This document shows, piece by piece, positions 44,138-51,986 of a stretch of 64,000 bases of DNA. Below the pieces are notes generated by a model. That model saw only the letters and a list, made by a program, of their open reading frames with translations. It made no database searches and was not told the DNA's origin. Origin of the DNA: Runella sp. (GTDB taxonomy: Bacteria > Bacteroidota > Bacteroidia > Cytophagales > Spirosomataceae); contig JALQYJ010000183.1 in the NCBI GenBank assembly GCA_023254175.1, positions 1-64,000 on the forward strand, given 5' to 3'. Both the position numbers and the translations under genes were made by a program. How positions within the stretch are numbered: position 1 is the first letter of the stretch; every line of letters begins with the position of its first letter.

Positions 44138-47100
44138 TTAAAAATTGACAGAAACCCCACCAATAAGCGTAGAGACAATCCCCAAACCTTCGGGGTCCCA
44201 GCCTTTGGGATAGTTGCTAAAAACCATCAAATCGCTGCCACTGGCATAAAAACGGATGTTTTTAATCAAGGCTTTACGGGTGAGGCTTTCGGGAAGGGTA
44301 TAGCCGACCGTCACGTTCTTTATTCTTAAATAAGCCCCATTAAACAACCAAAAATTGGACAAAGCTCGGTTGACGCCCTTATTTGTTTCGGTATAACGCG
44401 GGTAAATAGCTGCCGTATTTTGTTCGGGCGTATTGTAATTACTCCATGTTTTGCCATCTAACAAGTTCGGAAATCGCCCCCAGTTGCCTGAATTGTAATC
44501 CGTAAAGCCCAACATCGAAGTATTCTGTTTGCCTATCCCTTGAACGGACGTGGCAAAATCAAACCCTTTATAAGACAACCTGACATTGCCCCCAAATGCC
44601 CACTGGGGTTGAGAACTACCCAGTAGTACTCGGTCGTATTCAGGCGATATTTTACCATCAGGAATACCATCGGGGCCACTCACATCTCGGTATTTCATGT
44701 CACCCACTTTTACGTTGGTATTTAGTTTGGGGCTATTGTTTAGGTCGTCCACCGTTCGATAAATGCCCTCTGAAATATAGCCGTACCACTCATTGAACTC
44801 GCTGTTTTTTCTTTTGATTTGGTCGCCCAGAAACTCCGTACCGCCCAAATCGCCCATGACAGATTTGTATTGGGAAAGGTTAAACGAAGCCGAATATTTG
44901 AAATCGTTGATTTTGTCCGTCCAACTAAGGTCTAAATCAATGCCTTTGGTGAACATTTTTCCCGTGTTTTGATTAGGATTTTCAAACCCGACGAATATCG
45001 GGATTTGTAGTGCCAACAACATGTCTTTGGTCTGTTTGTAATAGACATCGCCCGTAAAGCGTAAACGGTTATCCAAGAAATGGGCATCTATCCCAATATC
45101 ACTCGACTCCGTTTTTTCCCAAGAAATGTCTTTGATGGCATATTGAACCTGTGCTGCCGTTTGTTGTGAAACTGCTGCACCGTTTTGATAAAACAAAGCG
45201 TTGCCAAAGTTGATAATGCCCAAATACGGGTAATTCCCAATGCGTTCATTGCCCAATGCCCCCCACGATGCCCGCAATTTGAGGAAAGAAAGGGCTTTTT
45301 GGTTTTTCATAAAACCCTCTTCGCTGATTACCCAACCCGCAGAAATGGATGGGAACATCCCCCAACGATAATCGGTATTGAAGCGAGAAGAGCCATCACG
45401 TCGGATATTGGCTTGTAATAGGTATTTATTTTTGAAGCCGTATGTCAAACGACTGAAGTAAGAACGGTAAGCTGTTTCACTTGCCGAACCCGAATTGTCA
45501 CGAAACGTAATGGGGCCTTGGTCGAGATAAGGATAACCAGCGAATAAAAATTGGTCACGAGAGGCCGTTAAGCCTTCTGATTTACTGTAAAAATTTTCGT
45601 ACCCTGCTAAGGCGGTCACGTCGTGGTTTCCAAAAGTTTTGACATAATTTATCAACAATTGGGTGGTTAAGGCTAAGCTGTTGCTACGGCTTTCAAACAA
45701 GCGGTTGGTGGCATTGGCGCCATTTTCCGAAAGTGTTACTACAAATTGCGTAGGGTCAGTGGCCGAGTAGGCATCTACTTTATTATTAAAAAACTTCTGG
45801 CTGTTGAAATCAAAAATGGGCGCAAGGATACCCGAGATTTTCAGGCCGTCTATCGGCTTAATATCCAATCCTACCCGGCCACTGATTTGATTGTACCAGT
45901 TTTGGTTTTGGCCACCGTATTTCAAACGTGCCCAAACATTCGCGCCCGCTTTGCCGTCTGCCACTCGTCCATCTGTCCACATAGCAGGATAAACGGGCGA
46001 AGCAATGCGGATTTCCCCCAAAGGGTCGCTGTGAGTCGGGTCGGTAGTAGCGGTTCTTCTAAAATTAAAATCGAACGTACCACCGATGTATTTATTGATG
46101 TTGAAATCGTTGTTGAGGCGGGCAAAAATTCTTTTGTAGTTTTTGTTGTCGTAAAAACCACCTACGGTTTCGTAGCGTAATGAAGCATTGGTTCGGACAA
46201 ATTTGGATCCTGCCATGATGCTCAAACTGTGCGTTTCACGCGGGGCAGCGGTGTTGAGAGACAAATCGGCCCAGTCGGTATCGGGATACTTGTCGGGGTT
46301 GGCTACCTTGTTGGTTTCGTAATTATCAATCAACTCTTTGGTAAACGTAGGATATTGGTTGGTGCCATTTCCTGCATCGTTCCAGCGCAATTCATTCGCT
46401 AGTTGCATGTAGCGAACAACGCCCATTTTTTCGGGCAATTTTGTGGGTTTATCTACTCCTCTTTCAACGTTGTACTGTATAGAAACTTGGTCAGCTTTGG
46501 CTCTTTTGGTCGTAATCAGTATAACACCTGCCGCCGCCCGTGAGCCATAAATAGAGGCAGAGGCTGCATCTTTTAACACGGTGATATTGTCGATATCGGC
46601 GGAGTTAACAAGATTAACGTCGGCCACAGGTACGCCATCAACGATAACCAAGGGGTCAGAATTGCCAATAGTTGTCACGCCCCTAATGCGGATAGTTGCG
46701 CCGCCCATGGCACCACTGCTACCGCTTCGGGTGACGGTTACGCCCGACATGGTACCTTGCAGCGACTGTGCTACCTGCGTTTCTCTTCGTTCCTTAAATA
46801 ACTCGCCGCCGATGGTAGAAACCGCCCCCGTCATATCTTTCTTTTTCTGAACGCCATAGCCCACTACTACTACTTCTTCCAAGGCTTTGGTATCTACTTT
46901 GAGGCGAATATCCAACCCACTTTTATTTCCTGCTTGTACCTCCTGTACCTGATACCCTACAAATGAAAATACCAGAATGGCATTGGCATTGACTACGTCT
47001 ATTTTGTATTTACCATTGGCATCGGTAGTAGTGCCTCGCTGAGTCCCTTTTACCAAAATACTTACCCCTGGCAGTTCTGTCCCGTTTTCGTCGGTGACAG

Positions 47101-47545
47101 TCCCCGTGATGGTTTGGTCAACCATTTGAAAGTCAGGAGATTTAGGAGTTGATTCGTCTTCTTGAAATCCGATTGTGGCATCGTTATCTTTTCGTAAAAC
47201 AATACGATTGCTCACTTGTATATGCTTGATTTTGAGCGGCTTCAAAAGTCGGTTTAAGATACTCGACAGTGCTTCGTTGGTGGCGTTAATACTTACGGCA
47301 CGGTCAAGTTTCAATGTCCTCGAATTGAAAGAAAATTTTACCTGCGCTTCTTTTTCGAGTTGTAGTAAAACTTTTTCTAGCGAGGTATCAGTAAGGTGCA
47401 CACTTACCTTTCGGTCAAGCATATTTTGCCCTTTGACTGGGGTAGCCATAGTAAGGCTCGAAAACATAATGGCTAAGGTGAGTTGTAGAAGCGACGTTTG
47501 CACAATTCGATATAGTAATCGTTTGTTGGTCAATGTTTTTTTCAT
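44138..47545 (-). CDS. SusC/RagA TonB-dependent transporter with STN signalling domain (PUL 2)
   Basis: A 1,135-residue SusC-type transporter: signal peptide, STN domain (about residues 45-120, VHLTDTSLEKVLLQLEKEA onward), carboxypeptidase-regulatory-like domain (ITGTVTDENGTELPGVSIL), signature LEEVVVVGYGVQKKKDMTG, plug and barrel. The STN domain fits with the upstream FecR and ECF sigma genes, as in TonB-dependent transducers. Paralogous in layout to the PUL 1 SusC but clearly diverged. Imports oligosaccharide fragments for the fucosidase-bearing locus. Confidence 0.94.
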   Translation of the reverse strand: MKKTLTNKRLLYRIVQTSLLQLTLAIMFSSLTMATPVKGQNMLDRKVSVHLTDTSLEKVLLQLEKEAQVKFSFNSRTLKLDRAVSINATNEALSSILNRLLKPLKIKHIQVSNRIVLRKDNDATIGFQEDESTPKSPDFQMVDQTITGTVTDENGTELPGVSILVKGTQRGTTTDANGKYKIDVVNANAILVFSFVGYQVQEVQAGNKSGLDIRLKVDTKALEEVVVVGYGVQKKKDMTGAVSTIGGELFKERRETQVAQSLQGTMSGVTVTRSGSSGAMGGATIRIRGVTTIGNSDPLVIVDGVPVADVNLVNSADIDNITVLKDAASASIYGSRAAAGVILITTKRAKADQVSIQYNVERGVDKPTKLPEKMGVVRYMQLANELRWNDAGNGTNQYPTFTKELIDNYETNKVANPDKYPDTDWADLSLNTAAPRETHSLSIMAGSKFVRTNASLRYETVGGFYDNKNYKRIFARLNNDFNINKYIGGTFDFNFRRTATTDPTHSDPLGEIRIASPVYPAMWTDGRVADGKAGANVWARLKYGGQNQNWYNQISGRVGLDIKPIDGLKISGILAPIFDFNSQKFFNNKVDAYSATDPTQFVVTLSENGANATNRLFESRSNSLALTTQLLINYVKTFGNHDVTALAGYENFYSKSEGLTASRDQFLFAGYPYLDQGPITFRDNSGSASETAYRSYFSRLTYGFKNKYLLQANIRRDGSSRFNTDYRWGMFPSISAGWVISEEGFMKNQKALSFLKLRASWGALGNERIGNYPYLGIINFGNALFYQNGAAVSQQTAAQVQYAIKDISWEKTESSDIGIDAHFLDNRLRFTGDVYYKQTKDMLLALQIPIFVGFENPNQNTGKMFTKGIDLDLSWTDKINDFKYSASFNLSQYKSVMGDLGGTEFLGDQIKRKNSEFNEWYGYISEGIYRTVDDLNNSPKLNTNVKVGDMKYRDVSGPDGIPDGKISPEYDRVLLGSSQPQWAFGGNVRLSYKGFDFATSVQGIGKQNTSMLGFTDYNSGNWGRFPNLLDGKTWSNYNTPEQNTAAIYPRYTETNKGVNRALSNFWLFNGAYLRIKNVTVGYTLPESLTRKALIKNIRFYASGSDLMVFSNYPKGWDPEGLGIVSTLIGGVSVNF

Positions 47546-47552
47546 ACTTTTG
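47522..47552 (+). promoter_or_regulatory. antisense -33/-7 promoter across the susC start (PUL 2)
   Basis: TTTG at 47522-47525 and TACTTTTG at 47545-47552 match the Bacteroidota -33 and TAnnTTTG -7 elements with a 19-base spacer. The -7 element overlaps the complement of the susC start codon and points toward the terminator at 47653-47688. Confidence 0.55.
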
Positions 47553-47558
47553 ACTTGT

Positions 47559-47688
47559 TTTTAGTTAATACTTTTTACGCTGGTATTGGCAAAAACCTCC
47601 CTGTGCCCTTAGCAGAGGGCATATCAACGGAACACGTTAGGGAGAGCATTGGGCGTCGAATATGTAGCAGCATTTCGACGCTTTTTTT
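47559..47688 (+). ncRNA. candidate cis-antisense RNA in the fecR-susC gap (PUL 2)
   Basis: A predicted RNA of about 130 nt. The start is estimated from the -7 element, the end from the terminator. Two structures are visible: an outer CTCCCT/AGGGAG stem (47597-47602 with 47639-47644) enclosing TGCCCT/AGGGCA, then the terminator hairpin. It would be antisense to the susC leader, in the position where DonS-type RNAs repress susC homologues in Bacteroides. Independent evidence of transcription is lacking. Confidence 0.45.
47653..47688 (+). terminator. plus-strand intrinsic terminator between fecR and susC (PUL 2)
   Basis: GCGTCGAA (47653-47660) pairs with TTCGACGC (47674-47681), extended by an inner ATG/CAT, and seven T follow on the plus strand. 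All neighbouring genes run on the minus strand. Confidence 0.8.
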
Positions 47689-47738
47689 GTGGGTAGAAAA
47701 GGGTATTTTTTTAATTCATAAGCAGTGGAAAGAGGGGG

Positions 47739-48848
47739 TTAGTTACATCCTTCGGATAAAATAGTAATTTGATTGCCGTTCATTTCGTAACGGGTCGTAT
47801 TGCCTAAACTCTCGCAGAGAATTTTGAGCTTTTCGGGCAGGGGTTGGTCGCTGAGGGAGGTCGTAAGATAGCAGTCTTTCAACCTCTCTCGTGGGTAGTC
47901 AATTTCGACCAAATACGTCTGCTCAATGGTTTTCAGAATCTGAGCCACGGGTACATCCGAAAACTCAAAACTCAGCTGTTCGATGGGCGCAACTGCTTTG
48001 GTGAGTTCTTTTTCTTGGGTAATGTCTGTTATTTTTTCAAAAGCAAGTCGATTACGGACAAATCGAATGGCCTGATTGGGCAATAATTGGATACTTGCTG
48101 TATTGAAGGATGAGAGGGCTTGGTTCGAACTAACGTTGACTTTTCCTGTACGTACTACCACTTCTACGTTGGGTTGGTCACCGTAGGCTTTTACCCGAAA
48201 ACTCGTCCCGATGACCTTGGTAACAATCTCATTGGCAAATACAAAAAAAGGTTTTTTTGGGTTTTTGCTAATCTCAAAGAAACCTTCGCCCGATAGATAG
48301 ACGTTGCGCTCGTTGCCCGCAAAACTTTTAGGATAGCTTAACTTGCTCTTAGGTTGAAGCAACACAGAACTGCCATCCGAGAGGGTAATCAACTGCGGTT
48401 TATTGGTATTATTGGTTTGTTCAATCAGCCCGTCGGTATCCTGCTTGATGAGTTCAGCGTAGGTAAGTTTCTCCTGCGTTGGGGTTTGGGCTTTGTACAG
48501 CCATCCCAATGACAGCCCCAAGGCCAAAACTGCCGCTACACTACGCCATCCGATACGATTCCAAAGCGACACAACTGGCATTGGACGTTCTTGGCTATGT
48601 TCTTCTTCTTCGATTTTGTTCCAAACCGCTTGTAGCGCGTTTTGGGTTTCAAGGGGAGACACGGCCGTTTCAGAAACCCGCATAGCTAGTACCCACAGGC
48701 GCGCTTCAGCCACGAGTTTGGCTCGTTCGGGGTTTTCGACTGTCCATTCTTCCCAATGATGGCGTTGGTCTCCTTGCCGAACCCATTTCAGGAACGATTC
48801 GTCGGACAGAAAATCCTCAATGTTTTTATACTGGTCGCGCTGCTGCAT
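47739..48848 (-). CDS. FecR family anti-sigma factor (PUL 2)
   Basis: A 369-residue anti-sigma factor: N-terminal cytosolic sigma-binding region, one membrane helix (about 105-122, WRSVAAVLALGLSLGWLY), FecR domain (LITLSDGSSVLLQPKSKLSY and VYLSGEGFFEISKNPKKPFFV), and a C-terminal DUF4974 domain (VAQILKTIEQTYLVEIDYP). It follows the ECF sigma gene by 77 bases. Expected to sense the state of the STN-bearing SusC and to control the sigma factor. Confidence 0.93.
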   Translation of the reverse strand: MQQRDQYKNIEDFLSDESFLKWVRQGDQRHHWEEWTVENPERAKLVAEARLWVLAMRVSETAVSPLETQNALQAVWNKIEEEEHSQERPMPVVSLWNRIGWRSVAAVLALGLSLGWLYKAQTPTQEKLTYAELIKQDTDGLIEQTNNTNKPQLITLSDGSSVLLQPKSKLSYPKSFAGNERNVYLSGEGFFEISKNPKKPFFVFANEIVTKVIGTSFRVKAYGDQPNVEVVVRTGKVNVSSNQALSSFNTASIQLLPNQAIRFVRNRLAFEKITDITQEKELTKAVAPIEQLSFEFSDVPVAQILKTIEQTYLVEIDYPRERLKDCYLTTSLSDQPLPEKLKILCESLGNTTRYEMNGNQITILSEGCN

Positions 48849-48925
48849 CTGAAAAAGAGTTTCAGAAACAGAGAGGACAGCAATTGAGGCCGATACTCAC
48901 TAACGTGGTACTTTTTTTGAAAACT

Positions 48926-49519
48926 TTAAAGTATTCTTGCAAAGAGCAGTAACACAAGGGTAAGGTCGCCCTTCCATTCGCGGCGGAGATGCTGAATGCA
49001 CCGGTGTAGGAGATTAGAAACCGATTGATGATTGATATCGAGCATTTCACCGATTTGTTCGATACTCAGTCCCTGATGATAACGAAGGTACAGTGCTTCT
49101 TTCTGACGGGCGGGTAGTGCATTGATGAGGCGATTGAGTTGCGCAATTTGGGCGGCAGTTTCTTCATTGGCAATGAGTTGGTCTTCCATAGAAAAGTCTA
49201 AAGAAAATTCAACTGATTCTAACGAGGTGGTTTGTCGAAAAAATGTGTCGCGCTCGTGTAGTCGAGCGATGCGCTTACGTACACTCGACAATAAATAGGC
49301 CTTCACTACAACACTCTCGCTCAGGGAATTTCGATAAAGCCATACATTGGCAAAGACATCTTGGACGCAATCTTGTACCCGTTCGGGATAGGCCATCAAC
49401 GAATTGCCGTAGCGAATCAGTGAGCCATAGTAACGCTCAAAAAGAGTAGAAAATGCCAACTCATCACCCATTTTGAGGTGTTGCCAAAGAATTTCGTCCG
49501 TAAATGAGGTCGTTAGCAA
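48926..49519 (-). CDS. ECF sigma-70 factor (PUL 2 regulator)
   Basis: A 197-residue ECF sigma factor: region 2 with DCVQDVFANVWLYRNSL, and region 4 with LPARQKEALYLRYHQGLSIEQ and EMLDINHQSVSNLLHR. The frame has no upstream ATG that keeps the conserved DEILWQHLK N-terminus. A TTG start at 49519 is therefore likely, with ATG 49471 as a poorer alternative. A good promoter lies just upstream. It heads PUL 2. Confidence 0.92.
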   Translation of the reverse strand: MLTTSFTDEILWQHLKMGDELAFSTLFERYYGSLIRYGNSLMAYPERVQDCVQDVFANVWLYRNSLSESVVVKAYLLSSVRKRIARLHERDTFFRQTTSLESVEFSLDFSMEDQLIANEETAAQIAQLNRLINALPARQKEALYLRYHQGLSIEQIGEMLDINHQSVSNLLHRCIQHLRREWKGDLTLVLLLFARIL

Positions 49520-49531
49520 AGTAAATACGTG

Positions 49532-49583
49532 TTGAATTTTGTCAAAAATTCAACAAAATTAGGAATAAATTAAACTTTGCAAA
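49532..49583 (-). promoter_or_regulatory. sigma-gene promoter with abutting palindrome
   Basis: On the minus strand TTTG (49583-49580), an 18-base spacer, then TAATTTTG (49561-49554) match the Bacteroidota -33/-7 promoter. Right after the -7 element is a 9-bp inverted repeat TTGAATTTT / AAAATTCAA (49532-49553, 4-base spacer) that would cover the transcription start. It could be an operator for the ECF sigma gene at 49519. Confidence 0.6.
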
Positions 49584-49661
49584 GATTTTAAATTGCTGTC
49601 TTAGGGTATATCTTGACGGACAAAGGCACTCGCCTCTGGTGGAATGCCCGTAAAATTCGAT

Positions 49662-50100
49662 TTATTTTTCAGCGCGCAGCCAGCGTCCGCCTTTAGTGGG
49701 TAATTTGAGTTGACTGCTATTGACGGTTTTACCTGTGATGGCATCCGTCAATTGGTCTTTGTTATTCAGTTTTGTCAGCAGCACTCCCAACGTTCAAAAA
49801 GCAAACTGACTTGATGATAGGGAACGATGTTGATACGGGCGTTGGTGTTTTATTTTTACGGTCTTCCCAACGAGCCATGTCATAGGTGGCTTTGACGCTC
49901 CAACGAGGATAGGCCGGCCAATAAGGCGCGTTTGTTCAAAAATGCACAACGCACGCACAAAACGGGCCCGTCCCCTTTGTAGGTTGATGTCCTTGCGGGG
50001 GTCGGCTTCGCCAGGGTTTCTGATTGCTTTGCAGGATTTTCAGTACGTTGTTGGTATTGTTGAGCCCAAACGTGGACCATTTATCTTGTTTTGGGACAAT
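49662..50100 (-). pseudogene. decayed coding sequence with several frameshifts, unidentified
   Basis: On the minus strand, protein-like pieces occur in successive frames. WSTFGLNNTNNVLKILQ is upstream, then TNAPYWPAYPRWSVKATYDM (about 49850-49930), RINIVPYHQVSLLFERW (about 49793-49843), and finally VLLTKLNNKDQLTDAITG running to LPTKGGRWLRAEK and a TAA at 49662-49664. No single frame spans them, so at least three frameshifts are needed. I do not recognise the family. It occupies the gap between the PUL 2 sigma gene and the phosphonate locus. Nothing else gene-like is seen here. Confidence 0.6.
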
Positions 50101-50134
50101 AAAGGGGAAGTTAATCAATGCTAACCTCCCCTTT
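50101..50134 (-). terminator. terminator-like stem-loop after the PhnZ-like gene
   Basis: AAAGGGGAAGTTA pairs with TAACCTCCCCTTT (one mismatch) around an 8-base loop, about 27 bases after the stop of the HD-domain gene. Only a short T-rich stretch follows on the minus strand. Confidence 0.6.
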
Positions 50135-50160
50135 TATAGTGCGGATATTATCGAATTACC

Positions 50161-50709
50161 CTAAGAAAGTACTTCTTTGCATAAATCGAGATAAAATGCT
50201 AAATCTGGTTTAGGTAAGTTAGTGACTTTGGCGGCTTCGTCCCAGCGGCGCATTTGAATGATGAGGTCAAAGTAGGGATTCTGCTCAAATTGGGCTGCTT
50301 CTTCGGTATTCATTGGGCCCCCTTGAAACTCCAACGTTTTGAGACTTGCCTCAGAAAGACCAGCGAAGTATTTGGGGTTTTTGAACGTTAAATACCGCTT
50401 TGCATTGACGTGATTGGCTACCAAAATGCAGACCTTTTCGGAAAAACCTTGCGTACGGAGCCATTCGGCAGCTACTTCTTCGTGGTCTTTTCTGCCATAT
50501 TCGGCCATGAGTTCTTCTTCGAGCTCAGTGGGCATTAAATGGCCAATGTCGTGTAAAAAAGCAGCAACTTGTACTTCTTTGTCAAAACCTCCTTTTCGGG
50601 CCAAATCGGCTCCTTGGGCAGCGTGTTCGAGTTGGCTTACGTCTTCGCCAAAATATTGGTTATCTCCTTGGGCTTCAAAAAGCTGGCGAATGGTGGTGAT
50701 TGCGGACAT
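50161..50709 (-). CDS. PhnZ-like HD-domain oxygenase (phosphonate degradation)
   Basis: A 182-residue HD-domain protein of the phosphonate-operon HDIG type. PhnZ is a mixed-valent diiron oxygenase that splits (R)-2-amino-1-hydroxyethylphosphonate into glycine and phosphate. Family marks seen here: the QYFGE loop with Tyr19 and Glu22, His29 in SQLEHA, HDIGHL with His53/Asp54, the later His residues at 76 and 100, a Lys after it (NAKRY), and LEFQGGPM then RRWDEAAK with Asp157. The Tyr/Glu loop sets it apart from plain HD phosphohydrolases. It follows the phosphatase-superfamily gene by 94 bases. No PhnY oxygenase is present in the window. Confidence 0.82.
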   Translation of the reverse strand: MSAITTIRQLFEAQGDNQYFGEDVSQLEHAAQGADLARKGGFDKEVQVAAFLHDIGHLMPTELEEELMAEYGRKDHEEVAAEWLRTQGFSEKVCILVANHVNAKRYLTFKNPKYFAGLSEASLKTLEFQGGPMNTEEAAQFEQNPYFDLIIQMRRWDEAAKVTNLPKPDLAFYLDLCKEVLS

Positions 50710-50803
50710 TTTTTATGGATTAATTAATGTAATATTGGTGGTTATTCGTTGTTTTCGGTCTGACTGTCGTCTGACCTACGTCCATCGTTAGATGATACTT
50801 TAC

Positions 50804-51880
50804 TCACTTAAAAACCGTTAAAATGGCTTCTGCTACTGAATGTTCACAGGTGAAATTTAATCCTAACGCGGAGGCTACCGTTTGAGCAATTTGGTTTTGA
50901 AACAACACTTGGGTGTGTTTTACTTCGCCTTTAGCGGGGGTATCGGGTCCCATCGCTCCCATCCAAATTTGGTAACTATCGGGAGTTTTGGTGCCATGAT
51001 CCTTCCATCGGGCTTTGGGGTTATGTCCGCGACCGTGGTCGGTGGTGAGTAAAATTGTAGTTTTTCCTTTGTATTCGGGTTGGGATTGGAGGTAATTCCA
51101 TAAATCTGCAATAAACTTATCGACTAGGTTGGCTGTCAGTAAGTATTGGTCGTATTTGCCTGCGTGGGCATAATCGTCGGTTTCGTCAAACGACAAGAAA
51201 AAGACTTTGGGTTTATTTTTTTGGATGTATTCTTTGGCCATGTAATAAGTGATGAAATCTTGTCGAGTTTCACCCCAGGGGCTTGGTAATTTGTCTTGAA
51301 TTTCATTCAGTAATTGTTCACGTGGGTTGGGACTAGCGACGGCCTCGTGGCCTGCATTGACGGGGATGCCGGTTCGTTTTTCGTTGATAATGTGCGGTAC
51401 CACATCCCAAGTTGCATAGCTAGCCACCTTACCTTGGTACTTGGGTTGGCGATTGATAAACTCCAACACGGTTGTATTAGGGTTGTCAATTTTGTCATTG
51501 GAGTTGATACGTTCGTCGGCAAATCCACTCAATATTTCGTTGTACCCTGGATAGCTAAACCAGTAAGCATTGGATACGTTCATCTTGCTGCCCTTATCGC
51601 GATTTCCGTACAACTGTCCTTGTTTTGCGACGGTATCCCAAAAAAAGGGAAGTAGTTTTTGGCGACGTTCTTTGGCGGTACTGGCCCAAAACTGCTTTTT
51701 CAACTTGGTAGTATCGCTCGTAAAGGTAGGGTCAAAAAGCAAGGTAGAGTCCGCTCCTCCAAAAACTTCTTGCCATCGAAGGCCGTCGGTCGTGATGAGA
51801 ATGATGTTTTCGGTTTGTCGCTGGGCGAAACTTGAAAGCGTAATCAATAATAAGCTGATGCGTAGCATGAATAATTTCAT
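50804..51880 (-). CDS. alkaline-phosphatase-superfamily hydrolase, exported
   Basis: A 358-residue periplasmic enzyme: signal peptide ending SSFAQ, and metal-binding Asp32 in ILITTDGLRWQEVFGG. A likely Ser nucleophile is in YWFSYPGYNEILSGF (Ser109). Further metal ligands lie in DETDDYAHAGKYD, TTDHGRGHNP and the KDHGTKTPD stretch. There is no CxPxR formylglycine motif, so it is not a sulfatase. The superfamily includes phosphatases, phosphodiesterases, phosphonate monoester hydrolases and phosphonoacetate hydrolase. Next to a PhnZ-like gene, a role in freeing a phosphonate from an ester is attractive but unproven. Confidence 0.82.
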   Translation of the reverse strand: MKLFMLRISLLLITLSSFAQRQTENIILITTDGLRWQEVFGGADSTLLFDPTFTSDTTKLKKQFWASTAKERRQKLLPFFWDTVAKQGQLYGNRDKGSKMNVSNAYWFSYPGYNEILSGFADERINSNDKIDNPNTTVLEFINRQPKYQGKVASYATWDVVPHIINEKRTGIPVNAGHEAVASPNPREQLLNEIQDKLPSPWGETRQDFITYYMAKEYIQKNKPKVFFLSFDETDDYAHAGKYDQYLLTANLVDKFIADLWNYLQSQPEYKGKTTILLTTDHGRGHNPKARWKDHGTKTPDSYQIWMGAMGPDTPAKGEVKHTQVLFQNQIAQTVASALGLNFTCEHSVAEAILTVFK

Positions 51881-51920
51881 CGGTATCTATTTTTGATTTC
51901 AATGGAGGCGTGTGTTAATT

Positions 51921-51954
51921 AAAAAATAAAGCGGGAAGAAAACTACCCGCTTTA
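51921..51954 (-). terminator. intrinsic terminator after susD of the phosphonate locus
   Basis: Perfect 9-bp stem TAAAGCGGG / CCCGCTTTA (51927-51935 with 51946-51954), 10-base loop, six T on the minus strand. It lies 32 bases after the susD stop and 40 bases before the hydrolase start, leaving little room for a separate promoter. It probably sets partial read-through. Confidence 0.85.
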
Positions 51955-51986
51955 GAAGTCACTTAACTTAACCTATGAGTAAAACA

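Noticed and set aside
49880-50118. Two short minus-strand ORFs in the pseudogene region as separate genes
   Set aside because: They are different frames of the same decayed coding sequence, broken by frameshifts, and neither has a plausible start.
50161-50709. Generic HD phosphohydrolase label
   Set aside because: The YxxE loop, the LQGG-type segment and RRWDEAAK match the phosphonate-linked HD oxygenases rather than nucleotide phosphohydrolases, and the context agrees.
50804-51880. Third sulfatase
   Set aside because: No C/S-x-P-x-R formylglycine motif. The metal motifs fit the broader alkaline phosphatase superfamily.
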